Shown: positions 27,895 through 36,612, counted from the stretch's first letter. The stretch is DNA of 40,481 nt from Actinomadura alba (GCF_014323705.1 NZ_JABVEC010000052.1:1-40481); one strand, 5' to 3'. Notes: generated by a model not told the origin, from the sequence alone. A program made the numbers and translations.

Positions 27895-28785
27895 TTACCC
27901 GGTTCGGTGGTGGAGCCAGGTGCGGCCCGCAGCCGCAGCACGTGCCCGGTCGGCACGCACCGCAGGTGGCCCGTACCGGGCCTTGTACTCGCGGAACAGG
28001 GTCCACAGTGCGGCCAGGCCAGTGACCGCCGCCGATGGTGCGGTCTTCCACGCGGGAAGCTCGGCCAGCAGTGCCTCGGCCTGTTCCGGGGTGTGGCCGG
28101 CCTCGATAAGCCTCGGCGCGAGCATCACCGCGTCAACCCACGTGGCGCCCACAGCGGCGAATGACCAGTCGACCACGTACATCGTTCCGTTGACCGTCCG
28201 GACGTTCCCGGCGTGCAGGTCGTAGTGCAGCAGGGTGTCTCCGGCCAGCGCGGCTGGCTCAAATGCGTCGACCGCTGCGGCGTACATGGCCCCGTTGGGC
28301 AGTTCCCCGTCCGGCTTGCGCAGCAGGGCCGCCGCTTTGTCCAGCAGCGGCTCCACGTTCAGGGCCACTGCGGGGGCGTCCGGCCATTCGCACGGCGTCA
28401 GCATGTCACCGAGCCAGGCCACGGTCTGGAGCACCTCGGGCAGGTCCGGGGACCCAGGTGTCAGGTCGGCGGAGTCGCCGGGGAGATACTCGAACAGCAT
28501 CAGGGCCCATCCGGCGGCCTCGGCGCTCCAGAGCATGCGCGGTGCCGGGACGGTGTGCGGCAGCACCCAATTGACGTTGCGCTCACGGGCGTACAGGCCA
28601 GCCGCGGGGCTGTCGCTGTGTACGCCTTTGAGGAAGACGCTGTCACCGTCTGCGGTGTGCAGGCGTGCGGCGAGGCCGGGCATGAGCCCCTGGGCGTGTG
28701 ACTCGGCCTTGAGCACCGTGCCGCAGTGAGCCTCGACGGCCGTGCGGGCTTGGTCGGGCAGGTCTTCCCAGTGGAGTTTGGTCAT
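27895..28785 (-). CDS. Aminoglycoside phosphotransferase (APH)/choline-kinase-like protein
   Basis: 296 residues from ATG 28785, 1 nt after the stop of the upstream gene (TGACATG). The kinase-like fold has 'DSVFLKGVHSD' (beta3 Lys), 'WALMLFEYLPGDSADL' (hinge), catalytic 'LLHYDLHAGNVR' and metal-binding 'MYVVDWSFAAVG'. Such proteins phosphorylate aminoglycosides or other small molecules, and many are of unknown substrate. As the last gene of a five-gene operon with no antibiotic-biosynthesis context, its substrate may be an endogenous metabolite. Confidence 0.85.
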   Translation of the reverse strand: MTKLHWEDLPDQARTAVEAHCGTVLKAESHAQGLMPGLAARLHTADGDSVFLKGVHSDSPAAGLYARERNVNWVLPHTVPAPRMLWSAEAAGWALMLFEYLPGDSADLTPGSPDLPEVLQTVAWLGDMLTPCEWPDAPAVALNVEPLLDKAAALLRKPDGELPNGAMYAAAVDAFEPAALAGDTLLHYDLHAGNVRTVNGTMYVVDWSFAAVGATWVDAVMLAPRLIEAGHTPEQAEALLAELPAWKTAPSAAVTGLAALWTLFREYKARYGPPAVRADRARAAAAGRTWLHHRTG

Positions 28786-28786
28786 G

Positions 28787-29308
28787 TCACACCACCTTCG
28801 GGCTATCGGCGCATCCGGCGTAGCACTGGCTGCACTTCGCGGGACTGACGCGCCAGAGCTTCTCGTCGACCGGTAGGCCAGAGGCCCTCATGGCCGCGAG
28901 CGTTGTGGCGATGCGGCCGCTCTTCGCCGGGGCCGGCGCGTCGGCCAGCGGTTCACTGTTGTGCGCAATGGGCTCGTCGCAGCACGGGATAGCGCCCGCA
29001 GGGGCGTCGTCGGTGGGTTCGTGGTGGATGAACCGGCCCGCGACGCGGTCGCAGAACGCCGCGTACTCCTTCGTGTACAGGATGAAGGTGTGCCAGCCGA
29101 TATCCACCGTCGGGGACGGAGACAGGCCGGCGCCGGGGTTGTCGGCACACGCCTTCAGGAACGCCAGTGCCTGGCTCATGATGCGCTCGGCCATGGCCCG
29201 GTCGATCTCTTCATCGGCGACGATGCGCCGTACGAGCCGGCCGAACAGGGCGGTGGAGATCAGGTCCCTCGGGTCGGTACGGAGGGGGGATTCGGTGGCC
29301 AGTAACAC
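28787..29308 (-). CDS. Glycine-rich-domain-like (GRDP-like) unknown protein
   Basis: 173 residues from ATG 29308. 'SPTVDIGWHTFILYTKEYAA', 'FCDRVAGRFIHHEP' matches the D-x-x-WH-x-F-x-x-Y and H-H patterns of bacterial proteins annotated as glycine-rich-domain-containing-like; conserved His and Asp suggest a metal site. The C-terminal part has four Cys (in 'IPCCDEP' and 'KCSQCYAGC') that could bind another metal. It directly precedes the APH-like gene. Biochemical function unknown. Confidence 0.65.
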   Translation of the reverse strand: MLLATESPLRTDPRDLISTALFGRLVRRIVADEEIDRAMAERIMSQALAFLKACADNPGAGLSPSPTVDIGWHTFILYTKEYAAFCDRVAGRFIHHEPTDDAPAGAIPCCDEPIAHNSEPLADAPAPAKSGRIATTLAAMRASGLPVDEKLWRVSPAKCSQCYAGCADSPKVV

Positions 29309-29360
29309 GGTTCCTCCTTCATTGGCCGCCCGGCCCGGTGCCGAGCGGAGTAAGGCGGGG

Positions 29361-29822
29361 TCAGTGCGGTCGGCGATCCTCGTCGAGGTTCATCCGGTTG
29401 ACATACATCGATGCCTCGCTCGTCGTCGTGATCGCCACCGAGAGCAGCTGTTCCGAGTGGCGCAGGTAGATCTCGACGTCGCCGAAGTTCTCGTGACCCC
29501 TGATTGGAAGTGGTGCGTCCTGAACGAGCAGGAACGCTCGGACCGCGAGCTCCTGGCCGTGCTCGACGAGCTCGCAGAGGTAGTCCGCGACTGGCGCCAG
29601 GTCGGCGGCCGTGACGCCCTGCTCGTAAAGCGCTGTTGCCGCCACCTCCATCTGAGCCTTCATCGTGGTCAGCAGGTCGACGAGGGGGCCGGGCGCGGGT
29701 GCTATGCCTTCCATGCGGTCAAGCGCATCGCGGAGGCCGTCCGGGTCGTTTTGGGCGGCCGCCGCCAATGCGTCGGCGTGCGCCTGGCGCCGGTCCTGGT
29801 GACGTCGGCGTAGCGCTCTCAT
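29361..29822 (-). CDS. Unknown helical protein in XRE-linked operon
   Basis: 153 residues from ATG 29822. A basic N terminus ('MRALRRRHQDRRQAHADALA') is followed by helical repeats ('DLLTTMKAQMEVAATALYEQ', 'VADYLCELVEHGQELAVRAF'), and a C terminus with 'MYVNRMNLDED'. No membrane segment. It lies between two other small unknown genes of the same operon (gap 14 bp upstream, 52 bp downstream). Family not recognised. Confidence 0.6.
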   Translation of the reverse strand: MRALRRRHQDRRQAHADALAAAAQNDPDGLRDALDRMEGIAPAPGPLVDLLTTMKAQMEVAATALYEQGVTAADLAPVADYLCELVEHGQELAVRAFLLVQDAPLPIRGHENFGDVEIYLRHSEQLLSVAITTTSEASMYVNRMNLDEDRRPH

Positions 29823-29836
29823 GATGTTCACCGCCG

Positions 29837-30301
29837 TCACGCCGGTACGGGGGCGAGCCAGGAGCCGATGCGGTGCCGCGTCGGCCACCACCGGCCGGGC
29901 CGGCGGCGGTTCGGTGGTGATGGCGCGGCGGCGCGGGACATGGCCCGCCGGGGGGCTGGCGGGGGGGTCGGCCGCGCCGCCGCGCTCATCTGCGGGGGAC
30001 CGTACGACCCAGCGCCCGGGGACGGTACGCGGGCCGTACGGCCGATCGGGGGTTGCGTGCGGTTCGAGAGCTGGTCGGCGAGGTCGGCCGGGTTGTAGCC
30101 CTCGACGAAGGTGTCGCCGAGCAGCGCCCAGTAGTGCCCGGTGTACTGGCCGAACCAAATCGGGATGCCGGCGAACCGCTGCCGCAGCGCCGCGAGAGCA
30201 GCGGAGGGACGCTCGGTGGCGAGATGCATGGGGGTCCTTCCAGGCGTTGGCGCCGCACAGGTCGTCGGCGCGTACAGGTCGAGGTGACACATCACGCCCA
30301 T
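29837..30301 (-). CDS. Small unknown protein with WFGQYT motif
   Basis: 154 residues from ATG 30301, which overlaps the upstream stop by 10 nt; an internal ATG at 30229 is an alternative start. The core 'LRQRFAGIPIWFGQYTGHYW' and 'LLGDTFVEGYNPADLADQL' resembles short actinobacterial proteins found beside XRE regulators, while the C-terminal third is proline- and arginine-rich and probably disordered. Function unknown. Confidence 0.6.
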   Translation of the reverse strand: MGVMCHLDLYAPTTCAAPTPGRTPMHLATERPSAALAALRQRFAGIPIWFGQYTGHYWALLGDTFVEGYNPADLADQLSNRTQPPIGRTARVPSPGAGSYGPPQMSAAARPTPPPAPRRAMSRAAAPSPPNRRRPGRWWPTRHRIGSWLAPVPA

Positions 30302-30660
30302 TGGCCCTCGCTCCCGAAACGCAGCTCGGGCAGGCCAAGGGCATGTCGCCGGCCCTTCTCCGCCTCGAGGTCGGCCACGGCCGCGGCGAACGCCTCGGGA
30401 GGAAGCGCGTTCATCGTGCTGCCGGAGACCGGCGCCCAGACCACATGACGGTTGGCCTGGTTGACGTGTCCCGCCGAGACAAGGCGCTGATAGTGGTAGC
30501 CGATCCGGGAGAAGGACGGCGTCACCTTGTGGATGAGCGCGAAGGCACCGGCGGGCGCTCGCCGCAGCGCGTCACCCGCGCGGACGGTCGCGACTCCGTG
30601 GTCATCGGTGATTCCCATGGCGCCGGCGCCGTCGCCGCTCACCACGGTCCACGAGTACAT
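30292..30660 (-). CDS. Small unknown protein, first gene of XRE-divergent operon
   Basis: 122 residues from ATG 30660. The product has a beta-rich first half ('MYSWTVVSGDGAGAMGITDD', 'AFALIHKVTPSFSRIGYHYQ') and a helical C terminus ('PEAFAAAVADLEAEKGRRHA'). No signal or membrane segment. As promoter-proximal gene divergent from the XRE regulator, it is presumably controlled by it through the twin inverted repeats at 30759-30828. Family not recognised. Confidence 0.6.
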   Translation of the reverse strand: MYSWTVVSGDGAGAMGITDDHGVATVRAGDALRRAPAGAFALIHKVTPSFSRIGYHYQRLVSAGHVNQANRHVVWAPVSGSTMNALPPEAFAAAVADLEAEKGRRHALGLPELRFGSEGQWA

Positions 30661-30758
30661 CCGTGGCGGTTCCCATGGTCTGCGCGTATTCACCGCGTTG
30701 CCTCTCGTCCGGTCCACGTTGTGTGGTCGAGACGCTACGAGCCGCGGAGGTGCTCGCG

Positions 30759-30828
30759 GGGTGCACCGTGCACCCGGTCCGAAGGGGCGGCGAACCACGC
30801 CAAGAATTAGGGGTGCACTCTGCACCCC
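30759..30828. promoter_or_regulatory. Two near-identical inverted repeats, likely operators
   Basis: GGGTGCA-N3-TGCACCC at 30759-30775 and GGGGTGCA-N3-TGCACCCC at 30810-30828 are perfect dyads with the same TGCA-N3-TGCA core, centres 52 bp (about five helical turns) apart. They lie between divergent start codons 30660 and 30962. Cooperative binding of the XRE regulator is the simplest reading. Confidence 0.65.
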
Positions 30829-30850
30829 TTCGGCGACCTGGGCGAACGAA

Positions 30851-30884
30851 AGACGCCCCGCGGCGCGCGGCCGGCGGGGCGTCT
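30851..30884 (+). terminator. Hairpin upstream of the XRE gene
   Basis: Arms 30851-30861 and 30874-30884 pair perfectly over 11 bp with a 12-nt loop. It lies between the twin operators and the XRE start, so it may block read-through into the regulator or act in its leader. Confidence 0.55.
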
Positions 30885-30961
30885 CAGCTTGTTCCCTGTC
30901 CACACCGCGCATTCGCGCGTACCGTGGCCAGTACCAGTGGAACAACACAAGAGAGTACGCG

Positions 30962-32203
30962 ATGCTCGACGACCTTGCCGGTTTGTCGACCGGCGCCCGA
31001 ATTCAAACCCTCCGCACACGTAAGGGCATGACCCGCTTGGTACTTGCCGGACTCGTCGGCAGGTCGTCATCTTGGCTGAAGGACATCGAACGGGGCCGCC
31101 GTCTCCCCCCGCGGCTGCCGATGCTCGTCCGCCTGGCCGAGGTCCTCGGCGTCACTGACGTCTCGGTACTCGCGGGCGACGATATGAACCTCGGGGGAGG
31201 CACGATCAGCGTGCCGATCGACTCATTCCGGCGAATCCCTCACGAAGCCGTACCAGCGATTCGCGAAGCAATCCACGATCAGCAGCTCACGCGCCCAGAA
31301 CGGCGCGTGGACGTTGCCGCCCTACGGTCACGCGTCGACCACGCGTGGGGGGTCTGGCACTCCTCGCCGAGGCAGCGCACCGACATTGGGCGCGTGCTGC
31401 CCGGTCTCATCACGGACGCCCGCGTGGCCGCTCGTACGGCCAACGGGGACCGGCGCGACGCCTACGCCACGCTGGCCGACGTGTACGGACTCGCCGAGCA
31501 GATGCTCGCGTGGACGAGCGAGGCTGAACTGCTGTGGCTCGCCGCTGATCGGGGCGTGGCCGCGGCGCAAGAGGCAGACCGGCCGGAGACGCTCGCCGGT
31601 GCCGCGTGGGTGCTGGGCAACGTCCGCCGGGCGGTTGGTGACTACGACGGCGCGATCGAGCTCGTCGAGGACGCCCGGCAGGTTCTCGAGCCGCGGCTCG
31701 AGGACGGGCCCGACTCGGTTCGAGGGATCTGGGGCGCGCTGAATCTGCACGCCGCCATTACGTGTGCACGCGCCGGCCGGGAGGGCGACGCGTGGCGGTA
31801 CTGGGACGAGGGCGACCGCACCGCGGAGCGCCTCGGCGTTCGGTACTCCCATCCGTGGACGGCATTCGGACAAGGGAACGTGTCCGTTCACGCTGTGTCG
31901 GTCGGTGCTGATCTATCTCAGTCGTCGAAGGCTCGCGAACGCGCCGAGGAGGTCGACCCGGACTCGGTGCCGAGCCTCGAGCGGCGGTCGCGCCTGCTGA
32001 TCGAGACGGCCCGGTCGTACAGCCTGAAACGCGATCATTCCGGCGCGCTGCACTGGGTGAAGCAGGCGCACAGGGTCTCGTCCGAAGCGGTGCACTACTC
32101 GCCAATCGCCCGGCAGATGGTCAGCGATGCCGTCGACCAGGGCGGCCCATTGATCGAACGTGACGCCCGGTCATTCGGGCAGGTACTCGGCCTGCCGGTG
32201 TGA
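30962..32203 (+). CDS. XRE-family regulator with TPR-like C-terminal domain
   Basis: 413 residues from ATG 30962, with AGAGAG 6 nt upstream. The N-terminal helix-turn-helix (about 10-62) is of XRE type ('GARIQTLRTRKGMTRLVLAG', 'LVGRSSSWLKDIERGRRLPP', 'MLVRLAEVLGVTDVSVLAG'). The remaining 340 residues are helical repeats with TPR-like spacing ('YATLADVYGLAEQMLAWTSE', 'AELLWLAADRGVAAAQEADR', 'AGAAWVLGNVRRAVGDYDGA'). Such proteins are common in actinomycete regulators linked to small partner genes. It is divergent from the five-gene operon, whose promoter region contains two strong inverted repeats. Confidence 0.9.
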   Translation: MLDDLAGLSTGARIQTLRTRKGMTRLVLAGLVGRSSSWLKDIERGRRLPPRLPMLVRLAEVLGVTDVSVLAGDDMNLGGGTISVPIDSFRRIPHEAVPAIREAIHDQQLTRPERRVDVAALRSRVDHAWGVWHSSPRQRTDIGRVLPGLITDARVAARTANGDRRDAYATLADVYGLAEQMLAWTSEAELLWLAADRGVAAAQEADRPETLAGAAWVLGNVRRAVGDYDGAIELVEDARQVLEPRLEDGPDSVRGIWGALNLHAAITCARAGREGDAWRYWDEGDRTAERLGVRYSHPWTAFGQGNVSVHAVSVGADLSQSSKARERAEEVDPDSVPSLERRSRLLIETARSYSLKRDHSGALHWVKQAHRVSSEAVHYSPIARQMVSDAVDQGGPLIERDARSFGQVLGLPV

Positions 32204-32205
32204 TC

Positions 32206-32630
32206 AGCCGGTGGATCGCTGATCCCGCCGTACCCCTCGAGGAGTTGATCCTCTGCCTGTCGCCGCTCCTCGGCGAGCCGGCGACGGTCGGCCACTGCCT
32301 TGGCCCATGAGCAGATGACGGCGATCTGCCGGAAGACCAGCGCGACCGAGAGCACCAGGAGCGCCGCCGGCCATCCCCAGCCAGCGAGGTCCTCGGGCGT
32401 ACTGATCGCGTCGAAGCGGTACGGCCGGGTGGGACGGTCCCTGATCGTGATCGCGATGGAGCCGAGAACGCAGACGGCGACGGCCGAGACGGTCAGCAGG
32501 GTCGCGGTGCCGGGGTGATGTCAGTCAGCAGCACCAGCAGGGTGGCCCACGACGGGGCCGGTGTGCTCGGGGCCGGCGGTCGCGCCGCCGCGTGCTCCGC
32601 CGGCCGTCCGGCACCCGCGGTGGTGGTCAT
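32206..32630 (-). pseudogene. Membrane protein gene with frameshift
   Basis: ATG 32630 opens a frame with a Pro/Ala-rich N terminus and the first part of a helix ('SWATLLVLLTDI') that stops near 32493. In another frame the sequence goes on with 'TATLLTVSAVAVCVLGSIAI', 'WPAALLVLSVALVFRQIAVI' and a charged tail ('DRRRLAEERRQAEDQLLEG'), with no start codon of its own. A single-base change near 32515-32525 would join the two into a two-helix membrane protein. The frame finally runs into the XRE gene on the other strand. A sequencing error or programmed shift is possible. Confidence 0.6.
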
Positions 32631-32665
32631 CTTGGTTGAGCTCCAGCTCTGTTCGTCGGGAGAAA

Positions 32666-32697
32666 GGCCCGGATCGGCGCGTCGGCCGATCCGGGCC
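32666..32697 (-). terminator. Terminator of the SnoaL-like gene
   Basis: Arms 32666-32678 and 32685-32697 pair perfectly over 13 bp with a 6-nt loop, 20 bp past the stop at 32718. Confidence 0.75.
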
Positions 32698-32717
32698 GAT
32701 CCGGGCCGGGGATGCCG

Positions 32718-33080
32718 TCAGGCGGGGACCTTGTCGAGGAAGCCGAGGACGCTCGCGAGCCGGCCGTCCTCGTTCAGCACCGCGACGTCGAAGCCGATCA
32801 CGATGGCCTCGCCGCCCTCCGGTCCGAGGTGCCAGGTGAACCGGGCGATGTCGTGGTGGGCGTCGATGGGCCCGGCCAGGCTGAACGTGAGCCCGGCGAA
32901 GTGTCCCTGTACGCCCGCGATCATCGCGTCGATCGCGTCGCGGCCCTCGGCCACCCCGAGCGGGTCCACGTAGGTGCCGTCCTCGGCCCAGACGTCATCG
33001 ATGACCGCGCGGCGGACGACGGGGTCGGTCTCGTTCCAGGCCCGCAGGTACCGGCCGACCAGCTCGGTGATGTCGCTCAT
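32718..33080 (-). CDS. SnoaL-like / NTF2-fold polyketide-cyclase-type protein
   Basis: 120 residues from ATG 33080 with GGAGA 5 nt upstream. The cone-shaped alpha+beta NTF2 fold is evident: 'LVGRYLRAWNETDPVVRRAV', 'VWAEDGTYVDPLGVAEGRDA', 'IDAMIAGVQGHFAGLTFSLA', 'AIVIGFDVAVLNEDGRLAS'. Such proteins are small cyclases, isomerases or ligand binders; no specific catalytic dyad can be assigned. It is divergent from the LAL regulator at 33214, which may control it. Confidence 0.88.
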   Translation of the reverse strand: MSDITELVGRYLRAWNETDPVVRRAVIDDVWAEDGTYVDPLGVAEGRDAIDAMIAGVQGHFAGLTFSLAGPIDAHHDIARFTWHLGPEGGEAIVIGFDVAVLNEDGRLASVLGFLDKVPA

Positions 33081-33213
33081 GGGATTCTCCCCGTCTCGGT
33101 GATCCGTTCGTTCTTGCCGGTCAAGACGCTACGGAGATCACGAAGTGGAGGAATCTGTCGCGCTTAGGTATTCGGTTTCGCCGTGACCGATCGGCATAGG
33201 TACGGTGCCGTAC

Positions 33214-35976
33214 ATGTTGTTCGGGCGGGACCAGGAGCTGGCCGCCATCGATGAGCTCCTCGTCGGCGCCCGCGCGCGCAGGAGCGGTGCGCTGCTTTTG
33301 CGCGGCGAGGCGGGCATCGGCAAGACGGCGCTGCTCGACCATGCCGCGGCGGCCGCCGGCCTGCGGGTGCTCCGCGGGGCGGGCGTCGAGTCGGAGGCCG
33401 AGCTGCCGTTCGCCGCGCTGCACCTGTTGCTCCGCCCGGTGCTCGACCGCGTCGGCGCGCTCCCCGCCGTACAGGCGCAGGCCCTCCAGGCGGCACTCGG
33501 GCTCGCGCCCGCCGACTCGGGCGACTGGTTCCTGGTCGGCCTCGCCGTCCTGTCGCTGCTGTCCGAGCTGGCCGAGGAGCGGCCGGTGCTGTGCCTGATC
33601 GACGACGCCCAGGGGATGGACAGGGCCTCGGCGGGTGCGCTGCTGTTCGCCGCGCGGCGCCTCGACGCCGAGGGCGTCGCGATGGTCTTCGCCGCGCGGG
33701 ACGGCGAACCCGGCTTCGCCGCGGACGGGCTGCCCGAGCTGAGGCTGCGCGGCCTGGACGAGCGGGCCGCCGCCGACCTGCTCGGCGAGCACGGCGAGGG
33801 GCTGAGCGCCGACGTACGGCAACGGGTGCTGTCCGAGGCGGCCGGCAACCCGCTCGGCCTCATCGAGCTGCCCAAGGCCCTCGGCGACGGCGGCGGCCGT
33901 GACGGTGACGGTGACGTGCGGCGCGGAGTGCCAGGAGCCGGCCTGCCGCTGACCGACCGGCTGCGCGAGGCGTTCCGGGGGCAGGTCGGGCGGCTGCCCG
34001 AGACGACGCGGGCGCTGCTGCTGATCGCGGCGCTCGAGGACACCGGTGACCTCGGCGTGGTCCTCACCGCCGCGCAGGCACTCGGGGCATCGCTGGACGA
34101 CCTCGACGCCGCCGAACGCTCCGGGCTGATCCGGGCCGGTGCGGGCACCGTGCTGTTCCGTCACCCGCTGCTCCGGGCGGCCGTGGCGGACGGCTCGCCG
34201 CTCGGCGCGCGCGTCGCCGCGCACGCCGCCCTGGCCACGGCCCTCGGCCGGCCGGCGGACGCCGACCGCCGCGCCTGGCACCTCGCCGCCGCGGCGACGG
34301 GCCCCGACGAGGCGGTCGCCGCCGAGCTCGAACGCACGGCCGTACGGGCCCGGGACCGCAGCGGCTACTCCGCCGCGGCCTCGGCCTACGAGCGGGCCGC
34401 CCGGCTGACGCCGCACACCGGGCCACAGGAACGCCGGCTCGCCCTCGCCGCCGAGGCCGCCGCCGAATCCGGCGACCTCGAACGGGCCGGGCGCCTCGCG
34501 GAGCAGGCCGCCGGGCTGACCGACGATCCGGCCCTGCGAGCCAGGCTCACCGAGATACGGGCCGCCGCGTCCTTCTGGGGCGGTTCACGCGGCTCCGCGT
34601 ACCGGCTGCTGATCGAGGGCGCCGACCTGGTCTCGGCCGCCGATCCGCACCGTACGGCGTCGATGCTGATCGAGGCAGTGCACATCGGCTGGTACACCGG
34701 GGAGCGGGAGCTCACCGAGAGCATCGGCCGGCTCTCGGCGGTGCCGCTCACCGCCACGGATCCGCTCACGCCGATCCGGCGGCTGCTGACGCTGGCGACC
34801 GCACCGATCGTCGGCGCGGCGGTGACCGGCTCGGCGTCGGGTGAGGAGTCACAGGAGCCGGACGAACTGATCGCGATGGCGCGGGAGCGCGTCGCCGATC
34901 CGGCGGACCTGATCCTCGTCGCCGCCCTCGGGCTGATCCTCGGCCAGGACACGGTGACCTTCGAACTCGCGTCGTCACTGGCCGCGCAGTCCCGTGACCA
35001 GGGACGGATCGGCCGCCTGCCGCAGGTGCTCTTCTATCTCTGCTCGGCTCAGCAGTTCCTCGGCCGGCACGGCGACGCCAAGGCCACCGCCGCGGAGGCG
35101 CTGGACATCGCGCGCGACACCGCCCAGCGGCAGTGGACGGAGCGGCTCGGTGAACCGCTCGCCTTCCTGGCCGCCTTCGAGGGCGACGAAGCGCTCTGCC
35201 GGCAGATCACCGACGAGGCGCTCGCCCGCGTGACCTCCGACGACCCGAGCTGGGAGGTGCCCTGGGTGTACGCCGCGCTCGGGGTGCTCGACCTCGGGCT
35301 GGGCCGGGCCGAGAGCGCGCTGGCGCGGCTCCGGACGCTCGCGCGGGGACGGGCGCGGTTCCACATCTTCGCGATCCGCAGCACGCCGGACCTGGTCGAG
35401 GCCGCCGTGCGCGCGGGCGACCGGGACGCCGCGACCGAGGCGTTCGATCAGTACGAGAGGTGGGCGCGGCATGCCCGGCAGCCCTGGATCGACGCCCTGA
35501 CCCTGCGCTGCAGGGCACTGCTCGCCCCGGACGGCAGCGCGGCGGACCACTACGAGGCCGCCCTGCGGCTGCACGCGAAGGCCAACCGGCCGTTCGAGCA
35601 CGCCCGCACCGCCCTGCTGTACGGGGAGTGGCTGCGCCGCGCCCGGCACAAGGCGCGCGCCCGCGCGCATCTGCGGGAGGCGCTGGAGACCTTCGAACGG
35701 CTCGGCGCCACGCCCTGGACCGAGCGGGCCCGCACCGAACTCGGCGCGACCGGCACCGCCGCCCCGGCTCAGCCGGCCCCCGCCGCGCTCGCCGGGCTGA
35801 CCCCGCAGGAGCTTCAGATCGTCCGGCTGGCGGCGCGGGGCCTGTCCAACCGCGACATCGCGGCGCAGCTGTTCCTGAGCCCGCGCACCGTCGGCTACCA
35901 CCTCTACAAGGCCTATCCCAAGCTCGGTGTCGCCTCCCGCGGCGAACTGGCCGGGCTGCTCGCCGCCATGCCCTAG
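33214..35976 (+). CDS. LAL-type LuxR regulator (large ATP-binding), second copy
   Basis: 920 residues from ATG 33214; a GTG three codons earlier is an alternative. Walker A 'GEAGIGKT' is at residues 31-38 and Walker B 'VLCLIDDAQGMDR' near 125-137, exactly as in the paralog at 5745; the C-terminal LuxR helix-turn-helix is nearly the same ('LTPQELQIVRLAARG', 'SNRDIAAQLFLSPRTVGYHL'). The middle is TPR-like. A -10-like TAGGTA (33197-33202) lies 11 nt upstream, so translation may be near-leaderless. It is divergent from the SnoaL-like gene. The inducer is unknown. Confidence 0.93.
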   Translation: MLFGRDQELAAIDELLVGARARRSGALLLRGEAGIGKTALLDHAAAAAGLRVLRGAGVESEAELPFAALHLLLRPVLDRVGALPAVQAQALQAALGLAPADSGDWFLVGLAVLSLLSELAEERPVLCLIDDAQGMDRASAGALLFAARRLDAEGVAMVFAARDGEPGFAADGLPELRLRGLDERAAADLLGEHGEGLSADVRQRVLSEAAGNPLGLIELPKALGDGGGRDGDGDVRRGVPGAGLPLTDRLREAFRGQVGRLPETTRALLLIAALEDTGDLGVVLTAAQALGASLDDLDAAERSGLIRAGAGTVLFRHPLLRAAVADGSPLGARVAAHAALATALGRPADADRRAWHLAAAATGPDEAVAAELERTAVRARDRSGYSAAASAYERAARLTPHTGPQERRLALAAEAAAESGDLERAGRLAEQAAGLTDDPALRARLTEIRAAASFWGGSRGSAYRLLIEGADLVSAADPHRTASMLIEAVHIGWYTGERELTESIGRLSAVPLTATDPLTPIRRLLTLATAPIVGAAVTGSASGEESQEPDELIAMARERVADPADLILVAALGLILGQDTVTFELASSLAAQSRDQGRIGRLPQVLFYLCSAQQFLGRHGDAKATAAEALDIARDTAQRQWTERLGEPLAFLAAFEGDEALCRQITDEALARVTSDDPSWEVPWVYAALGVLDLGLGRAESALARLRTLARGRARFHIFAIRSTPDLVEAAVRAGDRDAATEAFDQYERWARHARQPWIDALTLRCRALLAPDGSAADHYEAALRLHAKANRPFEHARTALLYGEWLRRARHKARARAHLREALETFERLGATPWTERARTELGATGTAAPAQPAPAALAGLTPQELQIVRLAARGLSNRDIAAQLFLSPRTVGYHLYKAYPKLGVASRGELAGLLAAMP

Positions 35977-36101
35977 TACTGCAACGGCGCTCATCACCGC
36001 CACGGACCAGCGGACTGACCGGCCCACGGCCGCGATTCAGGCTCACGCGGCATAGGTCCGGGGCCTCCCGGAGGTCTAAGAGGTGACAGAAAGGAGGCGC
36101 C

Positions 36102-36611
36102 GTGAACCGAGAGGCCCGAGAGAGCTTCACCGAGTTCGTCGCGGCGCGGTCGGGCGGTCTGATCAGGCTGGCGTATGTGCTCACCAACGACCAGCACGCC
36201 GCCGAGGACCTGCTGCAGAGCGCCCTCACCAAGACCGCGATTCGATGGCGGAACGTACGGGACAACCCGGAGGCGTACGTGCGCCGGGTCATGTACAACG
36301 AGCAGATCGACCGCTGGAAGCGCCGTAAGCGGGAGACCGCGCTGGCGATCGCCCTTCCCGAGCAGGTCAGTGGTGACCACAGCGGCGAGGTGGATCTCCG
36401 GCTGTCGCTGGAACAGGCACTGCTCGCGCTGCCGCCCGGCAAACGCGCGGTGCTGGTCCTGCGCTACTTCGAGGATCTGCCCGAAGGCGAGGTCGCCCAG
36501 ATCATGGGCTGCTCCGTCGGCACAGTGCGCAGTCAGGTGCACAAGGCGCTCGCCCGGCTCCGGGAGCTCGCGCCCGCTCTCGCCGCCCATCTCGAACCAG
36601 CCGGAGGCTGA
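36102..36611 (+). CDS. SigE-family ECF sigma factor
   Basis: 169 residues from GTG 36102 with AAAGGAGG 5 nt upstream. Sigma-2 region: 'GGLIRLAYVLTNDQHAAEDL', 'AYVRRVMYNEQIDRWKRRK'; sigma-4 region: 'LLALPPGKRAVLVLRYFEDL', 'EVAQIMGCSVGTVRSQVHKA'. This is the SigE-like ECF group with many paralogs in actinomycetes. The next gene, 1 nt after the stop, encodes a one-pass membrane protein that probably acts as its anti-sigma factor. Confidence 0.93.
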   Translation: MNREARESFTEFVAARSGGLIRLAYVLTNDQHAAEDLLQSALTKTAIRWRNVRDNPEAYVRRVMYNEQIDRWKRRKRETALAIALPEQVSGDHSGEVDLRLSLEQALLALPPGKRAVLVLRYFEDLPEGEVAQIMGCSVGTVRSQVHKALARLRELAPALAAHLEPAGG

Positions 36612-36612
36612 C

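Noticed and set aside
33202..33215. GTACGG-TG-CCGTAC dyad as an operator of the second LAL gene
   Set aside because: It overlaps the start codon region and is short; it may be chance in high-GC sequence.
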